Positions 44,831 to 54,448 of a DNA stretch of 64,000 nucleotides are shown piece after piece. Source of the DNA: Streptomyces sp. AC558_RSS880 (GTDB lineage Bacteria > Actinomycetota > Actinomycetes > Streptomycetales > Streptomycetaceae); NCBI RefSeq assembly GCF_019049255.1, contig NZ_JAGMUJ010000007.1, positions 374,035-438,034 of the forward strand. Reading direction: 5' to 3'. The notes below the pieces were generated by a model that was given only the letters and a program-made list of their open reading frames with translations, searched no databases and was not told where the DNA came from. Both the position numbers and the translations under genes were made by a program. Positions within the stretch are counted from its first letter, which is position 1, and every line of letters begins with the position of its first letter.

Positions 44831-46867
44831 ATGAGGGCCATTCCGACCCAACGGGAGACCGCCTCGTGCGCCTCCGGCGCGCGGGAGCGCGCGTGGGTGG
44901 ACGCGACCCTGCCCGGGAGCCCCCTCGCGCCGGGTACCGCACGCGCCCTGCTGCGCAAGGCGCTCACCGAGTGGGCGGAACTCGCCCTGCCCGGCGCCGA
45001 ACACCTCACCGGCCGCGTCGGCGACGACGTCACGCTGATCGCCAGCGAACTCGTCACCAACGCCGTCGTGCACGCCGGCACCGAGGTGCGTCTGACGTGC
45101 GGGCTGGAGGAGGCGACCGGCGCGCTCGTCGTCGAGGTCGCCGACCAGCACCCCTCCCGCGCGCCGCGCGGCAACGAACCGGAGGGGTCGCCGTACGACA
45201 CCCCCGAGTACGGGCGCGGCCTGCGCCTCGTCGCCGCGCTCTGCGAGTCCTGGGGCATCACCTACCGTCCGGGCACGAAGACGGTGTGGGCGCGCCTGGC
45301 CGCCGGGGGGTGCACGGCGGGCGACCAGATCGAGGCGTACGCGGGGGAGCGCACGCTGGCGCGCGACCTGAGGGTGGCGGAGATCCTCGCGCCGGAGCCG
45401 CCCCGGACGGAACAGAACGGGCCCGGCCCACTGGACGCGCTGGTCTCCCGGACCTCGCCCGGCCACCGGGAAGCGCCCGCTCCCGCCCGGGACACCTGGC
45501 GCGGCGGCTCGTACGGCGACGACTGGCTCGCCCGCCGGCCCGGGCGGGACGGGACCTGGCTGGGGCGCGGCGCCCTGTCCTTCCTCGCCGAGGCCTCCGA
45601 CCTGCTCGCCGGGCAGCTCGACGAGGACCTGGTCACCTCGCTCACCGGGCAGCTGATCGTGCCGCGGCTGGCCGACTGGTGCGCGGTGTGGCTGGAGGAC
45701 GAGACCACCGGCCACGGCGGTGGCTGGAGCGAGGGGAGCCGGACCGACGGCTCCCGCCTCGCCCGCGTCTGGCACGCGAGTGAGAACCGTATCGAGGATC
45801 TGAGCCGTTCCCTGGAGCGGAACCCACCGCAGGCGGGCGACCCGCCGCAGGCGGGGCCCGCCCCCTACCCGTGGTCGGACGGAGCACCCGACACCCCGGG
45901 AGCCCCCGGCACCGCCCTCGCCTACCGGCTCGTCGCCGGCGGGCGCCCGCTCGGCACGCTGGTGATCGGCCGGGGCGGGATCGACCGCTTCCCCGACGAG
46001 ATCACCGGCCTCGTCGAGGACCTCGGCCGCCGGGTCGCGCTCGCCATCGGGGCCGCCCGGCAGTACTCCCGCCAGGCCACCATCAGCGCCGTGCTCCAGC
46101 GCGGACTGCTGCCCGGCGCCGTCGCCGAGATCCCCGGCGTGCGCAGCGCCCTCGTCTACGAACCCTGCGACAAGGGCGGACCCAGCGGCGACTTCTACGA
46201 CCTCTTCCCGGCCGGCCACGGCCGCTGGTGCTTCACCGTCGGCGACGTCCAGGGCAAGGGACCGGAGGCCGCCGTCGTCATCGGCCTGGTCCGGCCCTGG
46301 CTGCGGCTGCTCGCCCGCGAGGGCTACCGCGTCGCCGACGTCCTGGACCGCCTCAACCAGCTCCTCCTCGACGACGCCACCGAGGCCGCCGACGCCGCCG
46401 CCCGCGCGCTGGTGGCGGCGGGGGCCCGCCCGACCGCCCCCGGCGACGGCCCCCAGACCCGCTTCCTCTCCCTCCTCTACGGCGAACTCGTCCCCTTCGA
46501 CGGCGGCGTCCGCTGCACCCTCGCCTCCGCCGGACACCCCCTGCCCCTGCTGCTCGCCCCCGACGGCTCGGTCCGTGCCGTCGCCCAGCCGCAGACCCTG
46601 CTCGGGGTCGTCGAGGACGCCACCTACACCAGCGAGACCTTCGAGATGTACTCCGGCGACACCCTGCTCTGCGTCACCGACGGAGTCACCGAGCGGCGCT
46701 CCGGCTCCCGCCAGTTCGACGACGGCGACGGGCTCGCCCTGGCCCTGGCGGGGTGCGCGGGGATGGACGCCGAGTTGATAGCGGAACGGATCACGCAGCT
46801 CGTGCACGAGTTCGGGGCCCGCCCGCCGGCCGACGATCTCGCCCTGCTGGTGCTGCAAGCGGAATGA
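44831..46867 (+). CDS. RsbW-like ATPase - GAF - PP2C phosphatase fusion
   Basis: 678 residues in three parts. Residues about 35-160 form an HATPase domain with ASELVTNAVVHAG (N-box) and GRGLRLVAALCESWG. Residues about 250-420 form a GAF-like sensor. Residues 440-678 are a SpoIIE-type PP2C phosphatase with SGDFYDLF, GDVQGKG, ASAGHPLPLLL and DGVTERR, all metal-binding acids present. Such fusions carry both kinase-like and phosphatase halves of a partner-switching pathway that frees a sigma factor. ATG 44831 is 6 nt after GGGGAG; the frame opens earlier at 44756 without support. No sigma or antagonist gene is adjacent, so the target lies elsewhere. Confidence 0.9.
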   Translation: MRAIPTQRETASCASGARERAWVDATLPGSPLAPGTARALLRKALTEWAELALPGAEHLTGRVGDDVTLIASELVTNAVVHAGTEVRLTCGLEEATGALVVEVADQHPSRAPRGNEPEGSPYDTPEYGRGLRLVAALCESWGITYRPGTKTVWARLAAGGCTAGDQIEAYAGERTLARDLRVAEILAPEPPRTEQNGPGPLDALVSRTSPGHREAPAPARDTWRGGSYGDDWLARRPGRDGTWLGRGALSFLAEASDLLAGQLDEDLVTSLTGQLIVPRLADWCAVWLEDETTGHGGGWSEGSRTDGSRLARVWHASENRIEDLSRSLERNPPQAGDPPQAGPAPYPWSDGAPDTPGAPGTALAYRLVAGGRPLGTLVIGRGGIDRFPDEITGLVEDLGRRVALAIGAARQYSRQATISAVLQRGLLPGAVAEIPGVRSALVYEPCDKGGPSGDFYDLFPAGHGRWCFTVGDVQGKGPEAAVVIGLVRPWLRLLAREGYRVADVLDRLNQLLLDDATEAADAAARALVAAGARPTAPGDGPQTRFLSLLYGELVPFDGGVRCTLASAGHPLPLLLAPDGSVRAVAQPQTLLGVVEDATYTSETFEMYSGDTLLCVTDGVTERRSGSRQFDDGDGLALALAGCAGMDAELIAERITQLVHEFGARPPADDLALLVLQAE

Positions 46868-46894
46868 CGCGGCCGGTGCGGGACAATGGAGCAC

Positions 46895-48127
46895 ATGCCT
46901 TCCGCACTCCCCGACGGCGAGCCCGTCCCCGCCGACGGCGCGCTGCCCGCGTCCGCGCTCGCCGGGGCCGCCGACCGACCCCTCGGGTTCTACCTGCACG
47001 TCCCGTACTGCGCGACCCGCTGCGGCTACTGCGACTTCAACACCTACACCGCGACCGAGCTGCGCGGCAGCGGCGGGGTGCTGGCCTCCCGCGACAACTA
47101 CGCCGAGACCCTGACCGACGAGATCCGCCTGGCCCGCAAGGTGCTGGGGGACGACCCGCGCGAGGTCCGCACGGTGTTCGTCGGCGGCGGCACCCCCACC
47201 CTGCTGGCCGCCGACGACCTCGTACGGATGCTGGGCGCGATCCGGGAGGAGTTCGGGCTGGCGGCGGACGCCGAGGTCACCACGGAGGCCAACCCGGAGT
47301 CGGTCGACCCGGCCTACCTGGCGGCCCTCCGCGCGGGCGGCTTCAACCGGATCTCCTTCGGCATGCAGAGCGCCCGGCAGCACGTACTGAGGGTCCTGGA
47401 CCGCACGCACACCCCCGGCCGCCCCGAGGCGTGCGTCGCCGAGGCCCGCGCGGCCGGCTTCGAGCACGTCAACCTCGACCTGATCTACGGCACGCCGGGG
47501 GAGTCCGACGACGACTGGCGGGCGTCCCTGGACGCGGCGATCGGCGCCGGTCCTGACCATGTCTCGGCGTACGCGCTGATCGTCGAGGAGGGCACCCAGC
47601 TCGCCCGCCGCATCCGCCGCGGCGAGGTCCCCATGACCGACGACGACGTCCACGCGGACCGGTACCTGATCGCCGAGGAGATGCTGTCCGCGGCGGGTTT
47701 CGACTGGTACGAGGTGTCGAACTGGGCCACGTCGGAGGCCGGCCGCTGCCTGCACAACGAGCTGTACTGGCGCGGCGCCGACTGGTGGGGCGCGGGACCC
47801 GGCGCCCACTCGCACGTGGGCGGGGTGCGCTGGTGGAACGTCAAGCACCCGGGCGCGTACGCGGCGGCGCTCGCGTCGGGCCGGTCGCCGGGGGCGGGCC
47901 GCGAGCTGCTGTCGGACGAGGACCGGCGGGTGGAGCGGATCCTGCTGGAGCTGCGGCTCGAGGAGGGCGTGCCGCTGTCTCTGCTGAAGGAGGCGGGGCT
48001 GGAGGCGTCGCGGCGGGCCCTGACGGACGGGCTGCTCCGGCAGGGGGCGTACGACGAGGGCCGCGCGGCCCTCACCCTGCGGGGGCGGTTGCTCGCCGAC
48101 GCGGTGGTGCGGGACCTGGTGGACTGA
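46895..48127 (+). CDS. hemW: HemW, radical-SAM heme chaperone
   Basis: 410 residues. Formerly annotated as oxygen-independent coproporphyrinogen oxidase. The 4Fe-4S cluster is held by Cys39, Cys43 and Cys46 (YCATRCGYCDFN). GGGTPTLL and the SAM-binding ANPESV and SFGMQS follow, and the C-terminal HemN domain contains ELRLEEGVPL. The extra cysteine typical of true HemN (CxxxCxxCxC) is absent (FN follows), which fits HemW. ATG 46895 lies 7 nt after GACAAT, suggesting leaderless initiation; ATG 46886 is possible. Confidence 0.95.
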   Translation: MPSALPDGEPVPADGALPASALAGAADRPLGFYLHVPYCATRCGYCDFNTYTATELRGSGGVLASRDNYAETLTDEIRLARKVLGDDPREVRTVFVGGGTPTLLAADDLVRMLGAIREEFGLAADAEVTTEANPESVDPAYLAALRAGGFNRISFGMQSARQHVLRVLDRTHTPGRPEACVAEARAAGFEHVNLDLIYGTPGESDDDWRASLDAAIGAGPDHVSAYALIVEEGTQLARRIRRGEVPMTDDDVHADRYLIAEEMLSAAGFDWYEVSNWATSEAGRCLHNELYWRGADWWGAGPGAHSHVGGVRWWNVKHPGAYAAALASGRSPGAGRELLSDEDRRVERILLELRLEEGVPLSLLKEAGLEASRRALTDGLLRQGAYDEGRAALTLRGRLLADAVVRDLVD

Positions 48128-48179
48128 ACAGGGGTTTCTTCGCCCCCGCCGCCCTTTCCCGTCCCGACCCGGGGTTCCG

Positions 48180-48229
48180 CCCCGGACCCCGCTCCTCAAA
48201 CGCCGGAGGGGCTGAAAGGGGGTCCGGGG
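48180..48229. terminator. bidirectional terminator, repeat copy B
   Basis: CCCCGGACCCC (48180-48190) pairs with GGGGGTCCGGGG (48218-48229) around CTCCTCAAACGCCGGAG. With its preceding TTCGCCCCCGCCGCCC it is a second copy of the element at 15551-15665, again between convergent genes. Confidence 0.8.
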
Positions 48230-48243
48230 GCGCAGCCCCGGGG

Positions 48244-49050
48244 TCAGGCCGGTGCCGTGACGAAGTCGATCAGTTCCTCCACGCGGCCCAGGAGCTGCGG
48301 CTCCAGGTCCTTGTACGAGCGCACCGAGCCGAGGATCCGCTGCCACGCCTCCCCGGTGTTCGCCACGCGCCAGCCCAGCGCCCGGCACACCCCCGTCTTC
48401 CAGTCCTGCCCGCGCGGCACCCGGGGCCACGCCTCGATGCCCACCGACGCCGGCTTCACCGCCTCCCAGACGTCGATGTACGGGTGGCCCACCACCAGCG
48501 CGTGCTCGCTCGTCACCGCCTCCGCGATCCGCCACTCCTTCGACCCCGGCACCAGGTGGTCCACCAGCACGCCCAGCCGCGCGTCCGGGCCGGGGGAGAA
48601 GTCCTCGACGATCGACGGCAGGTCGTCCACGCCCTCCAGGTACTCCACGACCACGCCCTCGACGCGCAGGTCGTCGCCCCACACCTTCTCGACCAGCTCG
48701 GCGTCGTGCCGGCCCTCGACGTAGATGCGCCCCGCGCGGGCCACCCGCGCCCGCGCGCCGGGGACGGCCACCGAACCGGACGCCGTACGGGCGGGCCGCC
48801 GAGGACCGGCGGCCGGCCGCACCAGCGTCACCACCCGCCCCTCCAGCAGGAAGCCCCGCGGCTCCAGCGGGAACACCCGGTGCTTGCCGAAGCGGTCCTC
48901 CAGCGTCACCGTGCCCGCCTCGCAGCGGATCACCGCGCCGCAGAAGCCGGTACCGGGCTCCTCCACCACCAGGCCGGGCTCGGCCGCGACCTCGGGGACC
49001 GGCTGCGGTTTCTTCCACGGAGGGGTCAGATCGGCGGAGTACTGGCGCAT
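48244..49050 (-). CDS. DUF3097 family protein
   Basis: 268 residues, resembling an actinobacterial family of unknown function. The first 80 residues look like a small beta domain (LVVEEPGTGFCGAVIRCEAGTVTLEDRFG). The centre, RIYVEGRHDAELVEKVWGDDLR then RLGVLVDHLV, has the Glu and Asp pattern of a TOPRIM-like fold, hinting at nucleic-acid processing. The rest is unremarkable (VGHPYIDVWEAVKP). Start ATG 49050. It lies 34 bp downstream of the metallo-hydrolase on the same strand. Confidence 0.85.
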   Translation of the reverse strand: MRQYSADLTPPWKKPQPVPEVAAEPGLVVEEPGTGFCGAVIRCEAGTVTLEDRFGKHRVFPLEPRGFLLEGRVVTLVRPAAGPRRPARTASGSVAVPGARARVARAGRIYVEGRHDAELVEKVWGDDLRVEGVVVEYLEGVDDLPSIVEDFSPGPDARLGVLVDHLVPGSKEWRIAEAVTSEHALVVGHPYIDVWEAVKPASVGIEAWPRVPRGQDWKTGVCRALGWRVANTGEAWQRILGSVRSYKDLEPQLLGRVEELIDFVTAPA

Positions 49051-49084
49051 TCTGATGACGATACGAGGATCCCGCCCGCCGTGA

Positions 49085-49819
49085 TCAGTCCGACACGCCG
49101 AAACGGGCCGCCAGGGCGTCGCGCTGGGCCCGTACGAACGCCGCGTCCACCACCGCGCCGTGGCCGGGGACGTACCGCGCGTCCTCGCCGCCCAGCTCGA
49201 GGAGCCGGTCCAGCGCGGCCGGCCAGTGGGACGGTACGGCGTCGGGGCCGGCCTGCGGTTCGCCCGACTCCTCGACCAGGTCGCCGCAGAACACCACCTC
49301 CGGGTCGCCGGGGACGAGGACCGCGAGGTCGTGGGCGGTGTGGCCCGGGCCCACGTTCGCCAGCAGCACCTGCCGGTCGCCGACCGGGCCGAGGTCGAGC
49401 GTCCACTCGCCGGACACCGCGTGCCGCGGCGGGACCAGCGCGTCCACGGCCTCCTCGGCCACGCGCGCGTCCAGCCCGTGGCGCACCGCGTCCGCGCGCA
49501 GCTCCTCGCGCCCGCGGCCCGTCAGCACCGTGTCCATGCCCACCGCGCCGAACACCTCCGCGCCCGCGAACGCCCCCGCCCCGAGAATGTGGTCGAAGTG
49601 GGGGTGGGTGAGCGCGAGATGCGTCACACGGCGACCGGTGAGCGCCTGCGCCTCCGTCCGCAACCGCGCGCCCTCGCCCAGGCCGGAACCCGCGTCGACG
49701 AGCAGCACCCCGTCCGCGCCGACGACGAGCCCCGCCGTGCAGTCCCACCCCGGCAGCCGGCACCGCCCCACTCCGGCGGCCACTTGCTCCCATCCCGACT
49801 CTTCCCAAGTCACGGTCAT
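49085..49819 (-). CDS. metallo-beta-lactamase-fold hydrolase
   Basis: 244 residues. THPHFDH is the HxHxDH zinc site, NVGPGHTAHDLAV gives the next His, FCGDLVEES the bridging Asp, and VPGHG the last His. The short insert and lack of a substrate domain resemble glyoxalase-II or quinoprotein-relay type hydrolases; the substrate is unknown. Start ATG 49819. It is transcribed away from hrcA, whose CIRCE operator lies about 100 bp upstream. Confidence 0.9.
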   Translation of the reverse strand: MTVTWEESGWEQVAAGVGRCRLPGWDCTAGLVVGADGVLLVDAGSGLGEGARLRTEAQALTGRRVTHLALTHPHFDHILGAGAFAGAEVFGAVGMDTVLTGRGREELRADAVRHGLDARVAEEAVDALVPPRHAVSGEWTLDLGPVGDRQVLLANVGPGHTAHDLAVLVPGDPEVVFCGDLVEESGEPQAGPDAVPSHWPAALDRLLELGGEDARYVPGHGAVVDAAFVRAQRDALAARFGVSD

Positions 49820-49916
49820 ACCGGGACGCTATCGGTGACGACGCCGCCCGGCGCGAGGGCGCGGGGACCGGCCTTGCCCGGGGTGTACCCCCCGGCCGTA
49901 CACTGGGCGGGGAAGT

Positions 49917-49943
49917 CTGGCACTCGCGTACGAAGAGTGCCAG
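49917..49943. promoter_or_regulatory. CIRCE element (HrcA operator)
   Basis: CTGGCACTC, a 9-bp spacer, then GAGTGCCAG: the classic CIRCE layout (consensus TTAGCACTC-N9-GAGTGCTAA), 46 bp before hrcA. It means that HrcA represses its own operon and that heat shock relieves this. Confidence 0.95.
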
Positions 49944-49988
49944 GCGGACAGGGAAGGTACCGCGCGGAAGACTCTGGAGGTGTGCGCG

Positions 49989-51005
49989 ATGCTCAGTGAA
50001 CGCAGGCTCCAGGTGCTGCGCGCCATCGTCCAGGACTACGTGGGCACCGAGGAGCCCGTCGGCTCCAAGGCCCTCACCGAGCGGCACAACCTCGGCGTCT
50101 CCCCGGCCACCGTGCGCAACGACATGGCGGCCCTGGAGGACGAGGGCTTCATCGCCCAGCCGCACACCAGCGCCGGGCGCATCCCCACCGACAAGGGCTA
50201 CCGCCTGTTCGTCGACAAGCTCGCCGGCGTCAAGCCCATGAGCCCGCCCGAGCGGCGGGCCATCCAGAACTTCCTCGACGGCGCCGTCGACCTCGACGAC
50301 GTGGTGGCCAGGACCGTGCGGCTGCTCGCGCAGCTGACCCGGCAGGTCGCCGTCGTGCAGTACCCGTCGCTGACCCGCTCCACGGTGCGGCACGTGGAAC
50401 TGCTCTCCCTCGCCCCCGCGCGGCTGATGCTGGTGCTGATCACGGACACCGGCCGGGTGGAGCAGCGCATGGTCGACTGCCCGGCGCCGTTCGGCGAGTC
50501 CTCCCTGGCGGACCTGCGGGCCCGTCTGAACAGCCGGGTCGCGGGCCGCCGGTTCGCCGATGTGCCGAGCCTGGTGGAGGACCTCCCCGAGGCGTTCGAG
50601 GCCGAGGACCGCGGTACGGTCTCGACGGTGCTCTCCACCCTCCTGGAGACGCTCGTCGAGGAGAACGAGGAGCGGCTGATGATCGGCGGCACCGCCAATC
50701 TCACCCGCTTCGGACATGACTTCCCCCTCACGATCCGGCCCGTCCTCGAGGCGCTCGAGGAGCAGGTCGTGCTCCTCAAACTCCTCGGCGAGGCGGGGGA
50801 TTCGGGCATGACCGTGCGCATCGGGCACGAGAACGCCTACGAGGGACTCAACTCCACGTCCGTCGTGTCGGTCGGCTACGGTTCGGGCGGCGAGGCGGTT
50901 GCCAAGCTCGGCGTGGTCGGACCGACCCGCATGGATTACCCGGGAACGATGGGAGCGGTACGCGCAGTGGCACGGTACGTCGGACAGATCCTGGCGGAGT
51001 CGTAG
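49989..51005 (+). CDS. hrcA: heat-inducible transcription repressor HrcA
   Basis: 338 residues. An N-terminal winged helix ([47 protein letters not shown]) binds CIRCE. A GAF-like dimer domain and [16 protein letters not shown] follow, and [18 protein letters not shown] is the conserved C-terminal block. ATG 49989 is set by CTGGAGG 8 nt before it. Its stop overlaps the dnaJ start by 1 nt. Confidence 0.98.
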   Translation: MLSERRLQVLRAIVQDYVGTEEPVGSKALTERHNLGVSPATVRNDMAALEDEGFIAQPHTSAGRIPTDKGYRLFVDKLAGVKPMSPPERRAIQNFLDGAVDLDDVVARTVRLLAQLTRQVAVVQYPSLTRSTVRHVELLSLAPARLMLVLITDTGRVEQRMVDCPAPFGESSLADLRARLNSRVAGRRFADVPSLVEDLPEAFEAEDRGTVSTVLSTLLETLVEENEERLMIGGTANLTRFGHDFPLTIRPVLEALEEQVVLLKLLGEAGDSGMTVRIGHENAYEGLNSTSVVSVGYGSGGEAVAKLGVVGPTRMDYPGTMGAVRAVARYVGQILAES

Positions 51006-52141
51006 TGGCCACGGACTACTACGCCGTACTCGGCGTACGCCGCGACGCGTCGCAGGAGGAGATCAAGAAGGCCTTCCGGCGGCTCGCCCGCGAGCTGCAT
51101 CCGGACGTCAATCCTGATCCCAAGACGCAGGAGCGGTTCAAGGAGATCAACGCCGCCTACGAGGTGTTGTCGGACCCGCAGAAGAAGCAGGTCTACGACC
51201 TCGGCGGCGACCCCCTCTCGCAGGCCGGCGGCGGTGGCGCGGGCGGCTTCGGGGCCGGTGGCTTCGGCAACTTCTCCGACATCATGGACGCGTTCTTCGG
51301 CACGGCGTCGCAGCGCGGGCCGCGCTCGCGCACCCGCCGCGGTCAGGACGCGATGATCCGCATCGACGTCGAGCTCGACGAGGCCGCGTTCGGCACGACC
51401 AAGGACATCCAGGTCGACACGGCCGTCGTCTGCACGACGTGCAGCGGCGAGGGCGCCGCTCCGGGCACCAGCGCGCAGACCTGTGACATGTGCCGGGGCC
51501 GCGGTGAGGTCTCGCAGGTCACGCGGTCCTTCCTGGGCCAGGTCATGACCTCCCGCCCCTGCCCGCAGTGCCAGGGCTTCGGCACCGTCGTCCCCACCCC
51601 GTGCCCGGAGTGCGCGGGCGACGGCCGGATCCGCTCCCGGCGCACTCTCACGGTCAAGATCCCGGCCGGTGTCGACAACGGCACCCGGATCCAGCTGGCC
51701 GGCGAGGGCGAGGTCGGGCCCGGCGGCGGCCCCGCCGGTGACCTGTACGTGGAGATCCACGAGCTCCCGCACGCGCAGTTCCAGCGGCGCGGCGACGACC
51801 TGCACTGCACGGTCACCCTCCCGATGACGGCGGCGGCCCTCGGCACCAAGGTGCCGCTGGAGACGCTGGACGGCATGGAGGAGGTCGACATCCGGCCCGG
51901 CACCCAGTCCGGCCAGTCGATCCCGCTGCACGGCCGGGGCGTCACGCATCTGCGCGGCGGCGGCCGGGGCGACCTCATCGTCCACGTCGAGGTCCAGACC
52001 CCGACCAAGCTCGACCCGGAACAGGAACGCCTGCTCCGCGAACTGGCCAAGCTCCGGGGAGAGGAACGGCCCACGGGGCAGTTCCAGCCGGGGCAGCAAG
52101 GGTTGTTCTCGCGGTTGAAGGACGCCTTCAACGGGCGCTGA
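51005..52141 (+). CDS. dnaJ: chaperone protein DnaJ
   Basis: 378 residues. The J domain has HPD at 32-34, then a short Gly/Phe region ([12 protein letters not shown]), four CxxCxGxG zinc motifs ([32 protein letters not shown]) and two substrate-binding C-terminal domains. It works with DnaK in folding and in control of heat-shock regulators. Linked to hrcA, as DnaJ2 is in Streptomyces, and controlled by CIRCE. Its last 18 codons and stop (52085-52141) are the first of three tandem copies. Confidence 0.97.
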   Translation: MATDYYAVLGVRRDASQEEIKKAFRRLARELHPDVNPDPKTQERFKEINAAYEVLSDPQKKQVYDLGGDPLSQAGGGGAGGFGAGGFGNFSDIMDAFFGTASQRGPRSRTRRGQDAMIRIDVELDEAAFGTTKDIQVDTAVVCTTCSGEGAAPGTSAQTCDMCRGRGEVSQVTRSFLGQVMTSRPCPQCQGFGTVVPTPCPECAGDGRIRSRRTLTVKIPAGVDNGTRIQLAGEGEVGPGGGPAGDLYVEIHELPHAQFQRRGDDLHCTVTLPMTAAALGTKVPLETLDGMEEVDIRPGTQSGQSIPLHGRGVTHLRGGGRGDLIVHVEVQTPTKLDPEQERLLRELAKLRGEERPTGQFQPGQQGLFSRLKDAFNGR

Positions 52142-52393
52142 TCGGTTGGCGCCGGGTGGGTGACGGCCTGCTGCCGGGGGTTCGGGGGTTGTCCCCCGGG
52201 CGGACACAGTCAGCCGGGGCAGCAAGGGTTGTTCTCGCGGTTGAAGGACGCCTTCAACGGGCGCTGATCGGTTGGCGTCGGGCGGGTGACGGCCTGCTGC
52301 CGGGGGTCTGGGGGTTGTCCCCCGGGCGGACACAGTCAGCCGGGGCAGCAAGGGTTGTTCTCGCGGTTGAAGGACGCTTTCAACGGGCGCTGA
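52085..52393 (+). repeat. 126-bp tandem repeat of the dnaJ 3' end
   Basis: Copies begin at 52085, 52211 and 52337 with an exact 126-bp period. Each contains the same 57 bp ending in the dnaJ stop codon, and the first two are followed by a 69-bp spacer with a CCGGGGG/CCCCCGG terminator-like stem. The coding copies differ at one silent site (GCC to GCT in copy 3); the spacers differ at four bases. Only the first copy is translated as DnaJ. The gap to the next gene at 52504 holds nothing else recognised. Confidence 0.95.
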
Positions 52394-52503
52394 GGCACGT
52401 GTGCGGCGGGGCGACGCCCTTGTCGCCGCCCCGCCGAAAAGTGGCTTATGCCAAGAGGAAGGGCGGATTCGGCGTTGGTCGGAGGACGTGACAACATGCC
52501 GTC

Positions 52504-53577
52504 ATGTCCTCCGTACTGACCGATATCTGCCCGCACCCGATCGTGCAGGCACCCATGGCGGGCGGTGTCGCCGTGCCGCAGCTCGCCGCGGCCGTGTCCG
52601 AGGCGGGCGGGCTCGGTTTCCTGGCCGCCGGGTACAAGACCGCGGACGGGATGTACCAGGAGATCAAGCAACTGCGGGGACTGACCTCCCGGCCCTTCGG
52701 CGTCAACCTCTTCCTGCCGCAGCCGGAGACGGCCGCCCCGGCCGCCGTCGACGTCTACGCCCACCAGCTGGCCGGTGAGGCCTCCTGGTACGAGACCGAG
52801 CTCGGCGACCCCGACAGCGGCCGCGACGACGGCTACGACGCCAAGCTCGCCGTGCTGCTGGACAACCCGGTGCCGGTGGTGTCGTTCCACTTCGGTGTGC
52901 CGGCCCGCGAGGTCCTGGACTCCCTGCGCCGCGTCGGTACGCTCACGCTGGTCACCGCCACGACCGCGGACGAGGCCCGGGCCGTGGAACGGGCCGGCGC
53001 CGACGCGGTGATCGCGCAGGGCGTGGAGGCCGGCGGCCACCAGGGCACCCACCGCGACGTACCGGAGGCGGACGGCTCCGGCCTCGGACTGCTCTCCCTC
53101 GTCGCCCAGGTCCGGGAGTCCGTCGGGATCCCGGTCGTCGCCGCCGGCGGCATCATGCGCGGCGGCCAGATCGCCGCGGTCCTCGCGGCCGGTGCCGACG
53201 CGGCCCAGCTCGGCACGGCCTTCGTCGCCGCCCACGAGTCCGGCGCGCACGCCCTGCACAAGCAGGCCCTCACCGACCCCCTGTACGTCCGCACCGAGCT
53301 GACCCGCGCCTTCTCCGGCCGCCCGGCCCGCGCCCTGGTCAACCGCTTCCTGCGCGAGCACGGCCCGTACGCGCCCGCCGCCTACCCGGACGTCCACCAC
53401 CTCACCGCGCCCCTGCGCAAGGCCGCCGCCAAGGCCGGTGACGCGCAGGGTCTGGCGCTGTGGGCGGGGCAGGGTCACCGGATGGCCCGCGAGCTGCCCG
53501 CCGGGCAGCTGGTGGAGGTGCTGGCCGCCGAACTGGCCGCCGCCCGGACGACGTTGTCGGCGGGAGGTGCCCGATGA
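52504..53577 (+). CDS. nitronate monooxygenase-like flavin enzyme
   Basis: 357 residues of the TIM-barrel FMN family (2-nitropropane dioxygenase type). IVQAPMAGGVAVPQLAAAVSEAGGLGFLAAG opens the barrel, VNLFLPQP follows, and AQGVEAGGHQGTH supplies the catalytic His. VVAAGGIMRGGQIAAVLAAGADAAQLGTAF binds the FMN phosphate. It oxidises nitronates, possibly detoxifying 3-nitropropionate. ATG 52504 follows a GACAAC box. It overlaps rsmE by 4 nt, so the two are co-translated. Confidence 0.92.
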   Translation: MSSVLTDICPHPIVQAPMAGGVAVPQLAAAVSEAGGLGFLAAGYKTADGMYQEIKQLRGLTSRPFGVNLFLPQPETAAPAAVDVYAHQLAGEASWYETELGDPDSGRDDGYDAKLAVLLDNPVPVVSFHFGVPAREVLDSLRRVGTLTLVTATTADEARAVERAGADAVIAQGVEAGGHQGTHRDVPEADGSGLGLLSLVAQVRESVGIPVVAAGGIMRGGQIAAVLAAGADAAQLGTAFVAAHESGAHALHKQALTDPLYVRTELTRAFSGRPARALVNRFLREHGPYAPAAYPDVHHLTAPLRKAAAKAGDAQGLALWAGQGHRMARELPAGQLVEVLAAELAAARTTLSAGGAR

Positions 53578-54314
53578 CCGCGCCGGTGTTCGTCGTCGAC
53601 CACTTCGACGCGGGCGGCGGAGGCCGTTACGTGCTCGACGGCCCCGAGGGGCGGCACGCCGTCTCCGTGAAGCGGCTGCGGGCCGGTGAGGACGTCGTCC
53701 TCACCGACGGCGCGGGCCGCTGGGCGGAGTGCGTGGTACTCGGCAGCGAGGGCAAGGACCGTCTGATCGTCCAGCTGGACTCGGTGGCCGAGGAGCCCCC
53801 GGACGAACCCCGGCTCACCGTCGTCCAGGCCCTGCCCAAGGGGGACCGGGGCGAGGTGGCCGTGGAGACGATGACCGAGGTCGGCGTCGACGCGATCGTG
53901 CCGTGGGCGGCGTCCCGCTGCATCACGCAGTGGAAGGGCGAGCGTGGGCTGAAGTCCCTCGCCAAGTGGCGGGCGACGGCCCGTGAGGCCGGCAAGCAGT
54001 CCCGCCGGGTGCGCTTCCCCGAGGTCGCGGACGCGGCGACGACCAAGCGGGTTGCGTCACTTCTGGCCGATGCCGACTTCGCCGCCGTCCTCCACGAGAG
54101 CGGCACCGAACCCCTCGCGACCGCCGAACTCCCCGCCTCCGGCGAGATCGTGCTGGTCGTCGGGCCCGAAGGCGGTGTCTCACCGGAGGAGTTGGCCCTC
54201 TTCGAGGAGGCCGGCGCGCGTGCCTACCGGCTGGGGCGCAGTGTGCTGCGCACGTCCACGGCCGGGACGGCAGCGGCGGCGCTGCTGCTCGGGCGCACGG
54301 GCCGCTGGTCCTGA
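53574..54314 (+). CDS. rsmE: 16S rRNA (uracil1498-N3)-methyltransferase
   Basis: 246 residues. Methylates U1498 in the decoding region of 16S rRNA. A PUA-like N-terminal domain (GGRYVLDGPEGRHAVSVKRLRAGEDVVLTDG) precedes a SPOUT knot with KGDRGEVAVETMTEVGVDAIVPW, VVGPEGGVSPEELALF and LGRSVLRTSTAGTAA, the SAM-binding loops. ATG 53574 overlaps the previous stop. A GC-rich stem region resembling the copy A and B flanks follows at about 54325-54400. Confidence 0.96.
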   Translation: MTAPVFVVDHFDAGGGGRYVLDGPEGRHAVSVKRLRAGEDVVLTDGAGRWAECVVLGSEGKDRLIVQLDSVAEEPPDEPRLTVVQALPKGDRGEVAVETMTEVGVDAIVPWAASRCITQWKGERGLKSLAKWRATAREAGKQSRRVRFPEVADAATTKRVASLLADADFAAVLHESGTEPLATAELPASGEIVLVVGPEGGVSPEELALFEEAGARAYRLGRSVLRTSTAGTAAAALLLGRTGRWS

Positions 54315-54448
54315 CCGGAGGTCTCTCCGCCCCCGCCGCCCCTTCCCCTTCCCGCCCTTCGGGGGCGGCGCCCCGGGCCGGGACGGGAAGGAGCACGTGG
54401 CCGTATGCGCCCTACCGCCCCGCCTGTGACGGTGGCAGGCTGCCGTGC

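Noticed and set aside
44774-49018. A 1414-codon open frame on the minus strand
   Set aside because: It is antisense to the phosphatase fusion and hemW, shows Gly/Arg/Val-rich shadow composition and has no domain. High GC makes such frames common.
52156-52491. A 111-codon ORF with a 42-residue repeat (GDGLLPGVRGLSPGRTQ and similar)
   Set aside because: It is the 126-bp tandem repeat read in a shifted frame. The period being a multiple of three keeps it open; no ribosome-binding site or family supports it.
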